Shown: positions 52,829 to 61,446, numbered from the stretch's first letter. The stretch is 64,000 nucleotides of DNA from Marinobacter segnicrescens (GCF_900111555.1 NZ_FOHZ01000002.1:278195-342194), one strand, 5' to 3'. Made by a program: numbers and translations. The notes: generated by a model from the letters alone, not told the origin.

Positions 52829-54121
52829 ATGTCCGGACTTTCCGCCGAACTCAAACAGGTTTTCAAGGAACACGGTGACAAAGCTCGCCCGGTGAAGCAG
52901 GCAGCGGTACTCGGCGCCGGCATCATGGGTGGTGGTATCACCATCACCAGCGCCGCTCACGGCGTACCGGTGATCATGAAGGATATCGCCCAGGAGCAGC
53001 TGGACCTGGGCATGAAGACAGCCACCAGCCAGGTGAATCGGCTGGTCAAGAAAGAGCAGATGACGCAGGAACAGGCCAACCAGGTGCTGGCCACTATCGA
53101 GCCAACCCTGGAGTACGAGGGCTTCGACAAGGTTGATGGCGTCATCGAAGCGGTGGTGGAAAACCTCGGCCTCAAGCACAAGGTACTGGACCAGCTGGAA
53201 GCGGTGGTTCGTAAGGACACCCTGATTGCCACCAACACCTCCAGCCTGCGCATCGATGATATTGGCCAGCACATGAAGCACCCGGAGCGCTTTGTGGGCA
53301 TGCACTTCTTCAACCCGGTGCCCGTCATGCCCCTGGTGGAAATCATCCAGGGCACACGCACCTCGGATGAGTCCGTCTCCACCGCCGTCACCTGGGCCCT
53401 GAAAATGGGCAAGACACCGATCGTGGTACAGGACTGCCCTGGCTTCCTGGTGAACCGTATCCTCACCGCCTACACCCGTGCCTTCCTGCAGCTGATTGAA
53501 GAAGGCGCCGACTTCGAGCACGTGGACAAATCCATGGAGGCCTTCGGCTGGCCCATGGGCCCGGCCTACCTGGAAGACGTGATCGGCATCGACACCGGCA
53601 GCCACGTCTCTGACGTTATTTCCGCCGGCTACCCCGAGCGCATGCCCCACATCGAGAACGACGCTTTCCGCCTGATGAAGTCAAAGGATCGCCTCGGCCA
53701 GAAGAACGGCAAGGGGTTCTACGAATACACGCCGGACGACAGCGGCCGGCCCCAGAAGCATTCCAGCGCCGAGGTCCATGAATTGCTGAAGGCGATCCAG
53801 CCCAATGGCCAGAAAGACGTCAGCGTCGAGGAAATCCAGCAACGCATGATGCTGGCGATGATCACCGAAGCGGTGCACTGCCTGGAAGACAAGGTGGTCA
53901 ACTCCGCCGAGGAGCTGGACACCGCCCTGCTGATGGGCGTGGGCTTCCCCCGGGACAAGGGCGGCGCCATCCGCTACGCCGACAGCCTGGGCGCAAAGGC
54001 CATCCTGGAACAGTGTGAGCAATACCGTCACCTGGGCACCCAGTACGAGCCCACGGCCACCATCCGCAAGCTGGCCGAAACCGGTGGCAGCTTCTACGAC
54101 GAATTCCCGGCGGGTAACTGA
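52829..54121 (+). CDS. 3-hydroxyacyl-CoA dehydrogenase (FadB-type dehydrogenase half, stand-alone)
   Basis: This 430-residue enzyme oxidises 3-hydroxyacyl-CoA with NAD. The Rossmann motif VLGAGIMGGGI (residues about 27-37) is followed by NTSSLRI, HFFNPVPVMPLVEII (catalytic histidine) and PGFLVNRIL, and the C-terminal second dehydrogenase domain ends near residue 420. It matches the dehydrogenase part of FadB but lacks the N-terminal crotonase domain; a separate crotonase follows 14 bp later. ACAGGAGGC precedes the ATG. The frame upstream belongs to no gene. It heads a four-gene operon. Confidence 0.9.
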   Translation: MSGLSAELKQVFKEHGDKARPVKQAAVLGAGIMGGGITITSAAHGVPVIMKDIAQEQLDLGMKTATSQVNRLVKKEQMTQEQANQVLATIEPTLEYEGFDKVDGVIEAVVENLGLKHKVLDQLEAVVRKDTLIATNTSSLRIDDIGQHMKHPERFVGMHFFNPVPVMPLVEIIQGTRTSDESVSTAVTWALKMGKTPIVVQDCPGFLVNRILTAYTRAFLQLIEEGADFEHVDKSMEAFGWPMGPAYLEDVIGIDTGSHVSDVISAGYPERMPHIENDAFRLMKSKDRLGQKNGKGFYEYTPDDSGRPQKHSSAEVHELLKAIQPNGQKDVSVEEIQQRMMLAMITEAVHCLEDKVVNSAEELDTALLMGVGFPRDKGGAIRYADSLGAKAILEQCEQYRHLGTQYEPTATIRKLAETGGSFYDEFPAGN

Positions 54122-54135
54122 CAGGAGATCCGGCC

Positions 54136-54927
54136 ATGAGCTACGAACGCATCCACCTGGCCATTGAGGATGGCATTGCCACCCTGACCCTGGACCAGCC
54201 CAAGACCATGAACGCCATGTCAGTGCCACTGCAGCAGGAGGTGATGGCCGCCCTGGACGAGATTGCCGGGAATTCCGACATCAAGGCCCTGGTCATCACC
54301 GGCACCGGCAAGGCGTTCTGCTCCGGCGCCGACCTGGGTTCCATGAGCCCGGACTCGGACGGACCCAGCCTGGGCACCCAGGTGAAAAACCTGATGGAAG
54401 AACTGTCCAATCCGATGGCCCTTAAACTGCGGGAGCTGCCCTTCCCAGTGGTCTCCGCCGTCAATGGCGCCGCAGCCGGTGCCGGTGCCAGCATTGCCCT
54501 GGCCGGGGATGTGGTTTTGGCGGGCAAGTCTGCCTACTTCCTGTTCCCCTTCATTCCCAAGCTGGGCATCCTGCCGGACCTCGGTGCCACCTGGATCCTG
54601 CCGCGGCTGATCGGTCGAGCGAAGGCCATGGCCGTCAGCCTGCTGGGTGAACGCATGTACGGCGAAGATGCAGTCCGCGAGGGTCTGATCTGGAAGTGCG
54701 TGGCGGATGAAGACCTCCAAAGTGAGGCGGTTGCGACCGCACGCCGGCTGGCGGCCGGACCAAACCATGCGGCGCCGGAACTGCGGGAAGCGTTCGACCG
54801 GGCTGACACGGCCACCCTTGCCGAACAATTGTCCTATGAAGCAGAGCGCCAGCAGGAACTGATCGACAGCCCGACCTTCCAGGAAGGTGTTCGCGCCTTC
54901 CTCGAGAAGCGGGATCCGAAATTCTGA
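54136..54927 (+). CDS. Enoyl-CoA hydratase/isomerase (crotonase), PaaG-like active site
   Basis: This 263-residue crotonase has TLDQPKTMNAMSVPL, the oxyanion-hole segment GKAFCSGADLGSM and VNGAAAGAGASIALAGD. The catalytic loop reads LGILPDLGATWILPR, with aspartate where hydratases have glutamate, as in the crotonase at 25192 and in PaaG-type isomerases. An isomerase role is therefore likely, which leaves hydration to 26942 or the MaoC-like enzyme. It is second in the operon after the dehydrogenase and 88 bp ahead of the acyl-CoA dehydrogenase gene. Confidence 0.86.
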   Translation: MSYERIHLAIEDGIATLTLDQPKTMNAMSVPLQQEVMAALDEIAGNSDIKALVITGTGKAFCSGADLGSMSPDSDGPSLGTQVKNLMEELSNPMALKLRELPFPVVSAVNGAAAGAGASIALAGDVVLAGKSAYFLFPFIPKLGILPDLGATWILPRLIGRAKAMAVSLLGERMYGEDAVREGLIWKCVADEDLQSEAVATARRLAAGPNHAAPELREAFDRADTATLAEQLSYEAERQQELIDSPTFQEGVRAFLEKRDPKF

Positions 54928-55015
54928 CCCCTGGGTCAGACACCGTCTACCTTCCCAATAACCGAGCCCCATCCGGCAAACCTTTAACGGACGGGGCCAC
55001 GGAGCGAGGCACGCC

Positions 55016-56290
55016 ATGTGGAGCTTTGAGACAGACCCGGATTTCCAGCAGGAACTGGACTGGATCGACCAGTTCGTCCGTAACGAAGTGGAACCCCTGG
55101 ACCATGTACTGGGTAGCCAGTGGAACATCCATGACCCGGAGTTCCAGCGCCTGGTAAGACCGCTGCAGAAGCAGGTGCAGGAGCGAGGCCTGTGGGCCTG
55201 CCACCTGGGACCGGAGCTGGGCGGCAAGGGCTACGGCCAGCTCAAACTGGCCCTGATGAACGAAAAATTCGGCCGATCCCGCTTCGGTCCGATCGTATTT
55301 GGCTCTCAGGCCCCCGACACCGGCAACGCCGAAATCCTCGCCCATTACGGCACCCCGGAGCAGAAAAAACGGTTCCTCGACCCGCTGCTGGATAACGAGA
55401 TTGTTTCCTGCTTTACCATGACCGAGCCCCAGGGCGGTGCGGATCCCCTGGTGCTGGAAGCCTCGGCGGTCCGGGAAGGCGACGAATGGGTGATCAACGG
55501 CGAGAAGTGGTTTGCCTCCAATGCCCGTTTCGCCAGCTTTTTCATCATCATGGCGGTCACCGACCCGGACGCATCGCCCTACCGGCGCATGTCCATGTTC
55601 ATCGTGCCGGCGGACACCCCTGGCATCGAGATTGTTCGCAACTACGGTTTCTATGGCGAGCCGGAGGACACCCACGCCCACCTGCGCTGGACCAATGTGC
55701 GGGTACCGGCCGAGAACATGCTGGGGGAACAGGGTGACGCCTTTGTCGTGGCACAGGTTCGCCTGGGTGGCGGCCGCATGCACCACGCCATGCGCACACT
55801 GGCCCAGGCCACCCGGGCCTTCGACATGATGTGTGAACGGGCGGTATCCCGCTTCACCAAGGGTGAGCAGCTGGCAAAGAAACAGATGGTACAGGAGAAA
55901 ATTGCCGATTCCTGGGTGGAGCTGCGTCAGTTCCGCCTGCTGATCCTGGAAACCGCCTGGCTGCTGGACCAGGGACATGACTACAAGGCCACCCGCAAGA
56001 ACATCGCGGCGGTCAAAACCGTCATGCCCCGCATCCTCAATGACATTGCCGCCCGCGCCCTGCAGATCCATGGCTCTCTGGGCATTTCACACGACATGCC
56101 CTTCGCGGAGTGGATCATCAACTCCTTCCACGTCGGCCTCGCCGATGGTCCCACCGAGGTACACAAGGTCACGGTCGCTCGGGAAGTACTCAAAGAAGTA
56201 CAACCGGCCAAGGGTCCGTTCCCGGATTACCTGAAATCGGAACAGACCCGCCGCGCCCGGGAAAAATTCGGGCTGAAAGGAGAGGAGTGA
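55016..56290 (+). CDS. Acyl-CoA dehydrogenase, ACAD11-like
   Basis: This 424-residue protein starts WSFETDPDFQQELDWIDQFVRNEV and has FTMTEPQGGADPLVLEASA, NGEKWFASNARFAS, MHHAMRTLAQATRAFDMMCERA and HGSLGISHDMPFAEWIINSF. That set is typical of the ACAD10/11-type family, often encoded near APH-fold kinases. In this operon no kinase is adjacent, but one is present at 62198 and another at 24106. It lies 88 bp after the crotonase and three bp before the SDR gene. Confidence 0.87.
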   Translation: MWSFETDPDFQQELDWIDQFVRNEVEPLDHVLGSQWNIHDPEFQRLVRPLQKQVQERGLWACHLGPELGGKGYGQLKLALMNEKFGRSRFGPIVFGSQAPDTGNAEILAHYGTPEQKKRFLDPLLDNEIVSCFTMTEPQGGADPLVLEASAVREGDEWVINGEKWFASNARFASFFIIMAVTDPDASPYRRMSMFIVPADTPGIEIVRNYGFYGEPEDTHAHLRWTNVRVPAENMLGEQGDAFVVAQVRLGGGRMHHAMRTLAQATRAFDMMCERAVSRFTKGEQLAKKQMVQEKIADSWVELRQFRLLILETAWLLDQGHDYKATRKNIAAVKTVMPRILNDIAARALQIHGSLGISHDMPFAEWIINSFHVGLADGPTEVHKVTVAREVLKEVQPAKGPFPDYLKSEQTRRAREKFGLKGEE

Positions 56291-56293
56291 GCC

Positions 56294-57073
56294 ATGACCG
56301 GAATCACTGAGCTGAGCCGCTCCCTCAAAGGCAGCCGCGTACTGGTAACCGGCGCGGCCAGCGGCATGGGACGAGCGACGGCGGCGGTTTTTGCCAGTGA
56401 GGGTGCCCGGGTAGCCGTAACGGATTACGACTCCGATGGCGCCCGGTCGGTGGCGGAGCAGCTAACCAGTGCCGGCTGTCAGGCCCAGGCCTGGCACCTG
56501 GATGTCGGCGACCCCGAAGCCATTCGCAGCGTTGTTAATGACGTAGCAGATACTTTCGGCGGGCTCGATATCCTGGTCAACAACGCCGGGATTTCGGGTT
56601 TTGCAGCGATCGACGACGACCAATACGACACGGTCTGGGGCCGTTGCCTGTCCGTGCTGCTAACCGCCCAGCAGCAACTGGTCCGGGCCGCCCTGCCCGC
56701 CCTGCGGCAGTCATCCCACCCACGTATCGTAAACATTGCATCCACCGAGGCCCTGGGAGCCACGGCAGAGAATAGCCCCTATGCAGCAGCCAAGGCCGGT
56801 GTTACCGGACTGACCCGGGCCCTTGCCGTGGAACTGGGCCCGGAAGGCATTACCGTTAACTGCATCTGCCCGGGGCCCATCGACACCGCAATGACCGAAT
56901 TCGTGCCACCGGAACACAAGGTCATCTTCGCGAAACGGCGCACGGCGCTGAGACGCTATGGCACCCCGGAGGAAGTCGCCCACATTACGGTCAGCCTTTG
57001 CCTGCCCGCGTCTTCATACCTTACAGGGGCAGTGATTCCGGTGGATGGTGGCCTGATGGCTCGTAATGCCTGA
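56294..57073 (+). CDS. Short-chain dehydrogenase/reductase
   Basis: This 259-residue classical SDR has VTGAASGMGRA, NNAGISGF, the serine in NIASTEALGA and YAAAK, and ends with VIPVDGGLMARNA. It probably interconverts a hydroxy and keto group on an acyl-CoA with NAD(P). It starts three bp after the acyl-CoA dehydrogenase stop with AGGAG and is the last gene of the operon. A nested inverted repeat follows its stop by 20 bp. Confidence 0.86.
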   Translation: MTGITELSRSLKGSRVLVTGAASGMGRATAAVFASEGARVAVTDYDSDGARSVAEQLTSAGCQAQAWHLDVGDPEAIRSVVNDVADTFGGLDILVNNAGISGFAAIDDDQYDTVWGRCLSVLLTAQQQLVRAALPALRQSSHPRIVNIASTEALGATAENSPYAAAKAGVTGLTRALAVELGPEGITVNCICPGPIDTAMTEFVPPEHKVIFAKRRTALRRYGTPEEVAHITVSLCLPASSYLTGAVIPVDGGLMARNA

Positions 57074-57092
57074 ATTTGCTGCGGAGTTTATC

Positions 57093-57271
57093 GCCCTTCG
57101 ACAGGCTCAGGGCGAACGGGACAATTAAGGGAAAGCTGCCTCGCCAAGAAATCCACGAAAATTAAGTGATTGATAAGGTCTAGATCGTCACTTTTTTTTC
57201 GTGTTTTTCGTGTTTTTCGTGGCTAAAAACCTCTTTGTATTTATCCGTCCGCCCTGAGCCTGTCGAAGGGC
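57093..57271. repeat. Nested inverted repeat with TCGAAGGG-type ends and TTTTTCGTG core
   Basis: Outer arms of 22 bp match perfectly: 57093-57114 (starting GCCCTTCGACAGG) and 57250-57271. Inside, CCACGAAAA near 57153 faces TTTTTCGTGG near 57213, and the TTTTTCGTG unit is repeated three times around 57192-57222. It fills nearly all of the 224-bp gap between the convergent SDR genes. The outer arms belong to the same family as the repeats at 61422-62135. Confidence 0.7.
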
Positions 57272-57297
57272 CAAGGATTCCGTGGCAAAAACCTTCG

Positions 57298-58035
57298 TCA
57301 GGAAAGTGTGAGCCCCCCATCCACAATCAGCGTCTGCCCCCGCATGTAGGAAGCCAGCGGTGAGGCCAGGAACAAGGCAGGTCCCGCCATTTCGTGGGGC
57401 TCGCCCATCCGCCCTACCGGAATGGCTGCCTCGGCCATCTGCTTTCGTTTCGGGTTGTCGGTGGTCACTTTCGTCATCTTGGTGGCGACAAACCCGGGCG
57501 CAATGCCGTTTACCGCGATACCCTCCGGTGCCCAGGCCTCGCCAAGGGTACGCACCAGTGCCACCGCCCCTGCCTTGGAGGCGTTGTAGGCCGGGTTACC
57601 CTTGGTGGAGTGGAACGCCGCCGTGGAACTCACAATGATCAGCGAACCCTGGCTTTCGGCTAGCTGGTCATGGAACTTCATGGCACAGGCCCGCAGGCTG
57701 TTGAGGTTTACGTTGATGACATGGTCCCACCCGGCACGCTCGAACTCGCCGCGCTTGTAGACCACCACGCCCTGACACAGGATCAGCACATCGAGTTTGT
57801 CGAAGGCAGGCTGGACACGCTCAATCGCATCGATATCACCCACATCCACCTGGGTATAGTGCAGACCGCCAAGATCCGAACCCTCAGAAGCGTCATAATC
57901 ACCTGCCGACGCCCGCGTGCCCCATACATGCACCTCGGCGCCCCGGGCACGGAAGGCTTGGGCGATACCATTACCGATACCACTGGAGCCTCCCACTACC
58001 AGTACCGTTTTCCCGGTGTAGTCCAGATCGTTCAT
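57298..58035 (-). CDS. Short-chain dehydrogenase/reductase
   Basis: This 245-residue SDR has VVGGSSGIGNG (the usual TG changed to VG), CQGVVVYKRGEF in place of NNAG, the serine in IVSSTAAFHS and YNASK, and a C-terminal TLIVDGGLTLS. The altered NNAG-type motif is unusual but occurs in divergent SDRs. The start at 58035 is supported by AGGAGA upstream and by the operator lying further up. It is transcribed divergently from the ligase operon at 58187, sharing operator site 12. Confidence 0.85.
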   Translation of the reverse strand: MNDLDYTGKTVLVVGGSSGIGNGIAQAFRARGAEVHVWGTRASAGDYDASEGSDLGGLHYTQVDVGDIDAIERVQPAFDKLDVLILCQGVVVYKRGEFERAGWDHVINVNLNSLRACAMKFHDQLAESQGSLIIVSSTAAFHSTKGNPAYNASKAGAVALVRTLGEAWAPEGIAVNGIAPGFVATKMTKVTTDNPKRKQMAEAAIPVGRMGEPHEMAGPALFLASPLASYMRGQTLIVDGGLTLS

Positions 58036-58078
58036 TGTTGTTTTCTCCTGCCGTGATGGGTCGTGGGTATAACGATCC

Positions 58079-58150
58079 ACGGTAATCAGCGTTTCGAGGC
58101 AGAGCATCGTCCGATCCGACGATGCTCGGGCAAACGGCGCCCGTTAAGGT
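58079..58150. promoter_or_regulatory. Operator site 12, 26-bp palindrome with divergent promoters
   Basis: TCGTC-CGATCC-GACGA at 58107-58122; the symmetry extends by five more bases on each side (58102-58127). TACCGT at 58079-58084 on the minus strand and TAAGGT at 58145-58150 on the plus strand each lie 22 bp from the repeat. Starts are 72 bp (58035) and 65 bp (58187) away. Confidence 0.78.
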
Positions 58151-58186
58151 GAAAATCAACAACAATAAAAGGACCCTTGTCGCGCC

Positions 58187-59761
58187 ATGATGCCTCCCTC
58201 CATGCCCTCAGACCTGCTTACGCTCAAATCCCTTTATACCGGCGCCCTGGGCCGTTTTGGCGACCGCTGCGCCCTGACCATGCACGGATTTAAGCTGACC
58301 TATCGGCAGTTACTGGAGCAATCCATTCGCGCTGGCAATGGCCTGATTGACCTGGGCGTTCGCCCCGGCACACCAGTGGCCATTGCCATGGCCAACTGCC
58401 TGGGATTTGCCGTTGCCGATCAGGGTGTGATCCAGGCTGGAGCCATTAAGGTTCCCCTGAACGATATGCTCAGCGATGATGAGGTCCTCTACATATTGGC
58501 AGATGCCGGCGTGCGGGTAGCCATTGTGGATGCACGCCGGGTGTCGCTGCTGGAAGCAAGGCGCTCGCAACTGCCAGACCTGGAAACCGTTATTGTCGTC
58601 GGCGACAGCGCACCGTGCCCGAATGGAATGGTCCCCTGGCGAGGCTTCCTCGCCGGCGCACGCCCGGAATACACCCAGGTAGACATCACTCCGGACCAGC
58701 TTGCCTTTATTGGCTATACCGGTGGCACCACCGGCAAACCCAAGGGCGTTATGCACAGTCAGCAGAACGTGTACCTGAACCTGCTCTCTCACCTGACAGA
58801 GCTGGGCCTGCAGGACGATGAGCGACTCTTGCTGACTTCTCCCCTGCCCCATGCTGCCGGCATGCTGTTGCTCACAGGCCTGCTCAAGGGCGCCACCCAC
58901 TTTATCGAGCCTGGATTCGACCCGGCCACTGTGATCCGGCGAATCAGCGACGACCGGGTAACCCTCACCTTCATGGTACCCACCATGATCTACCGGTTGC
59001 TGGACTGGCTCGATGAGCAGTCCGGACCGGCACCGGACCTGAGAGCCCTGCGCACCATGCTGTACGGTGCCGCACCAATAACCGTGGATCGTCTGCAACA
59101 GGGCCTGGCCACCTTCGGCCCTGTATTCATGCAACTCTATGGCCAGACGGAGGCGCCCAATTTCATCACCCGGCTGCGCCGGGAAGACCACGACCCCGGA
59201 AACCCCGAACGACTGCTCAGCTGCGGCCAGCCGGCGACCATGTCGAGGGTGCGGATCGTTGATGACCAGGGCAATGACGTTCCCGAGGGCGCAAGCGGCG
59301 AAGTCACAACCCTCACCCCCTATAACATGCTGGGGTATCATCGGTTGCCGGAGAAAACCGCTTCCACGCTGGTGGACGGCTGGGTGCATACCGGGGACAT
59401 CGGACGGCTGGACGGCGATGGGTATCTTTATCTGCTCGACCGCAAAAATGACATGATCATCAGTGGCGGCATGAATGTGTACACCTCCGAAGTGGAGAAC
59501 GCGCTACAGCCCTGCGAGGGTGTCGCCCAGGTGGCTGTGGTTGGACTGCCAGATCCGGATTGGGGTGAGGCGGTAACTGCCTTTGTGGTACCCCAGCCCG
59601 GCGCATCACCGGATACAGCCGAGCTGCTGGCTCACTGCAAGGCAACCCTATCGAAATACAAGGTCCCCAAGGCCATTCACCTGGTGGACAGCCTTCCGGT
59701 AACGGCCTATGGCAAACTCGACAAGAAAGTCCTTCGTCAGCATTGGAGTGAACCCAAATGA
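58187..59761 (+). CDS. AMP-forming acyl-CoA ligase
   Basis: This 524-residue ANL ligase has GYTGGTTGKPKG at about residues 176-187, MLYGAAPI and QLYGQTEAPNFITRL, HTGDIGRLDGDGYLYLLDRK with the TGD motif, IISGGMNVYTSEVENAL and the C-terminal lysine region TAYGKLDKKVL. It activates a carboxylic acid to CoA ester. It heads a three-gene plus-strand operon with the BtrH-like gene (four-base overlap) and a PaaI-type thioesterase. Its promoter is operator site 12. Confidence 0.88.
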   Translation: MMPPSMPSDLLTLKSLYTGALGRFGDRCALTMHGFKLTYRQLLEQSIRAGNGLIDLGVRPGTPVAIAMANCLGFAVADQGVIQAGAIKVPLNDMLSDDEVLYILADAGVRVAIVDARRVSLLEARRSQLPDLETVIVVGDSAPCPNGMVPWRGFLAGARPEYTQVDITPDQLAFIGYTGGTTGKPKGVMHSQQNVYLNLLSHLTELGLQDDERLLLTSPLPHAAGMLLLTGLLKGATHFIEPGFDPATVIRRISDDRVTLTFMVPTMIYRLLDWLDEQSGPAPDLRALRTMLYGAAPITVDRLQQGLATFGPVFMQLYGQTEAPNFITRLRREDHDPGNPERLLSCGQPATMSRVRIVDDQGNDVPEGASGEVTTLTPYNMLGYHRLPEKTASTLVDGWVHTGDIGRLDGDGYLYLLDRKNDMIISGGMNVYTSEVENALQPCEGVAQVAVVGLPDPDWGEAVTAFVVPQPGASPDTAELLAHCKATLSKYKVPKAIHLVDSLPVTAYGKLDKKVLRQHWSEPK

Positions 59762-60825
59762 GCCGAGTCATCATCGACCCCTACCCGCACCAGCTTGGTG
59801 GCCACTGCGGCTCAGGTGCCCTGCGGGACCTGCTGCACTGGGCTGACCTCGGCTGGGAAGAGCTGCCTGGCCGGTTGCCGGGTGAAGGTTTGGTCTTCGG
59901 CCTGGGGGGCGGCCTGTCGTTCATGTACACCCGCTATCCCGGCCTGACGCCGCCCATGTACCTGGTGGGTCGTAACGCCGATATGGAGCTGGATTTCTGC
60001 CAGCGCCTGAACATTGATACCCGCCGTCAGCAAACCGAGGATCCGGATGAGGCGTGGCACTGGGTAAAGGCGGAGATCGACGCTGGCCACCCGGTCATGG
60101 TCTGGTGCGATATCGCTGAGTTGCCCTACCTGCGGGTCAGGCTTTCCAATACCCGCCATGATGTGGTCATCATCGGTTATGACGACGACCAAAACACAGT
60201 CTTTATCGTGGACAACGATCGGGAAGACGTGCAGGAAGTCCCCATGGACGCTTTCCGAAGCGCCCATGGCTCCAATGGCTTCCCGGGGCCCAACCACTTT
60301 GCGACCTATCCCATGCGTTTTCCGGCCCGATTACCCGACCTGCTGACCTGCGCCCGTGAGGCGGCGGCATCGGCTGCGCGGGTACTTGGTGGCGAAGACG
60401 CCCTGTTGTTCGATGTATCGACCCTGCCGGAGGGCAGCCTGGTCGCATCCGGCGTCGAGGGCGTCCAGGCATTCGCCGATGACATCATCACCTGGCCCTA
60501 CCGCCTGGATCCCGAAGAACTGACCGCTGCCGTGAGAAGCATACCGGTGTTTGTGGAAAAAGCCGGCACTGGTGGCGGCTTCTTCCGCCGGCTGCAAGCC
60601 AGCTTCTGCCGGGATGTGGCGCAGGCCACCGGCGACCCTGACTTCGCGACCGCCGCAGACGCCTGCCAGCGCAGCGCCGATGCATGGACTGCTCTCGGGG
60701 AACATGCCCGGGCAGAGCAAATGGACATCCGGGCCGTCAGCGAGGCCGCCCAACAGCTACCTGCCCTGGAACTGGCCATGCAGCGGGCACTGGAACAGGC
60801 CGGCGAGACCGGACCGGCGAAGTAA
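59758..60825 (+). CDS. BtrH-like papain-fold protein (BtrH N-terminal domain plus DUF4872-type C-terminus)
   Basis: This 355-residue cytoplasmic protein has an N-terminal half that looks like butirosin protein BtrH: HQLGGHCGSGALRDLL with Cys17, RHDVVIIGYDDD with His134, and FIVDND with Asp152 or Asp154, a plausible Cys-His-Asp triad. The C-terminal half is helical. BtrH transfers an acyl chain from an acyl carrier protein to an amine; relatives elsewhere have unknown roles. Here it overlaps an acyl-CoA ligase gene by four bases, so the ligase may supply its acyl donor or act on its product (amide hydrolysis or acyl transfer). I do not know which. Family recognition is from memory of the motifs. 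Confidence 0.7.
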   Translation: MSRVIIDPYPHQLGGHCGSGALRDLLHWADLGWEELPGRLPGEGLVFGLGGGLSFMYTRYPGLTPPMYLVGRNADMELDFCQRLNIDTRRQQTEDPDEAWHWVKAEIDAGHPVMVWCDIAELPYLRVRLSNTRHDVVIIGYDDDQNTVFIVDNDREDVQEVPMDAFRSAHGSNGFPGPNHFATYPMRFPARLPDLLTCAREAAASAARVLGGEDALLFDVSTLPEGSLVASGVEGVQAFADDIITWPYRLDPEELTAAVRSIPVFVEKAGTGGGFFRRLQASFCRDVAQATGDPDFATAADACQRSADAWTALGEHARAEQMDIRAVSEAAQQLPALELAMQRALEQAGETGPAK

Positions 60826-60851
60826 CCAACCAATCAACAAGGAATCAACCG

Positions 60852-61280
60852 ATGGCAATCCAGGCCAGTGCTGACGAGCTACAGGCATTCATGAGCGGCG
60901 AATTTCCCCAGGCCACCATCACCGTGGAAAGCGTGGATGAAAGCGAAGCCTGGGTGCGCCAGCCAGTGGATGAATCCCACCTGCGCCCCGGCGGCACCGT
61001 GTCCGGTCCCACCATGATGGCAACAGCGGATACCGCCGCCTACGTGGTGGTACTGTCCCATATCGGCATCGTGCCCCTTGCGGTCACCAGCAACCTGAAC
61101 ATCAACTTCCTGCGCAAACCGGAATCCGGCAAGGCCCTGCTGGCAAAGGGCACCCTGCTCCATCTGGGCCGCCGCTCTGTGCTTACCGAGGTGAACATCT
61201 ACTCCGAAGGCCACCTGGAAAAGCCCGTCGCCCATGCAGTAGTGACCTACGCGATTCCTTCCTCTCACAAAACCACCTGA
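60852..61280 (+). CDS. PaaI-type hot-dog thioesterase
   Basis: This 142-residue hot-dog protein has HLRPGGTVSGPTMMATADTAAYVVV, the central helix motif of the PaaI/YbgC branch, and a conserved beta-sheet LAVTSNLNINFLRKPESGKALLAKG. It hydrolyses acyl-CoA, often to rescue CoA from dead-end thioesters. The start at 60852 follows CAAGGAATC; the longer frame lies inside the BtrH-like gene. It closes the ligase operon. Confidence 0.85.
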   Translation: MAIQASADELQAFMSGEFPQATITVESVDESEAWVRQPVDESHLRPGGTVSGPTMMATADTAAYVVVLSHIGIVPLAVTSNLNINFLRKPESGKALLAKGTLLHLGRRSVLTEVNIYSEGHLEKPVAHAVVTYAIPSSHKTT

Positions 61281-61421
61281 AAGGGTGCCGCCATGCCCTC
61301 AGGGCTTGGTGTAGAGAGCTGGAAAATGGCACCGCGCAATATGTGTGATCTTGCGGCGTTTCAGACGCCGGGCATATAGCCTATTCTTCCGATCACCAGC
61401 CGGCTCTTTGATTCCCGTTCG

Positions 61422-61446
61422 CCCTTCAACAAGCTCAGGGTGAACG
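61422..61446. repeat. CTTCGACAAGCTCAGGG-family repeat, copy 1
   Basis: One imperfect copy (CCCTTCAACAAGCTCAGGG, then TGAACG), in the 310-bp gap 61281-61590 that leads to the GIY-YIG gene. The rest of that gap apart from the tandem array at 61505 shows no gene. Confidence 0.8.
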
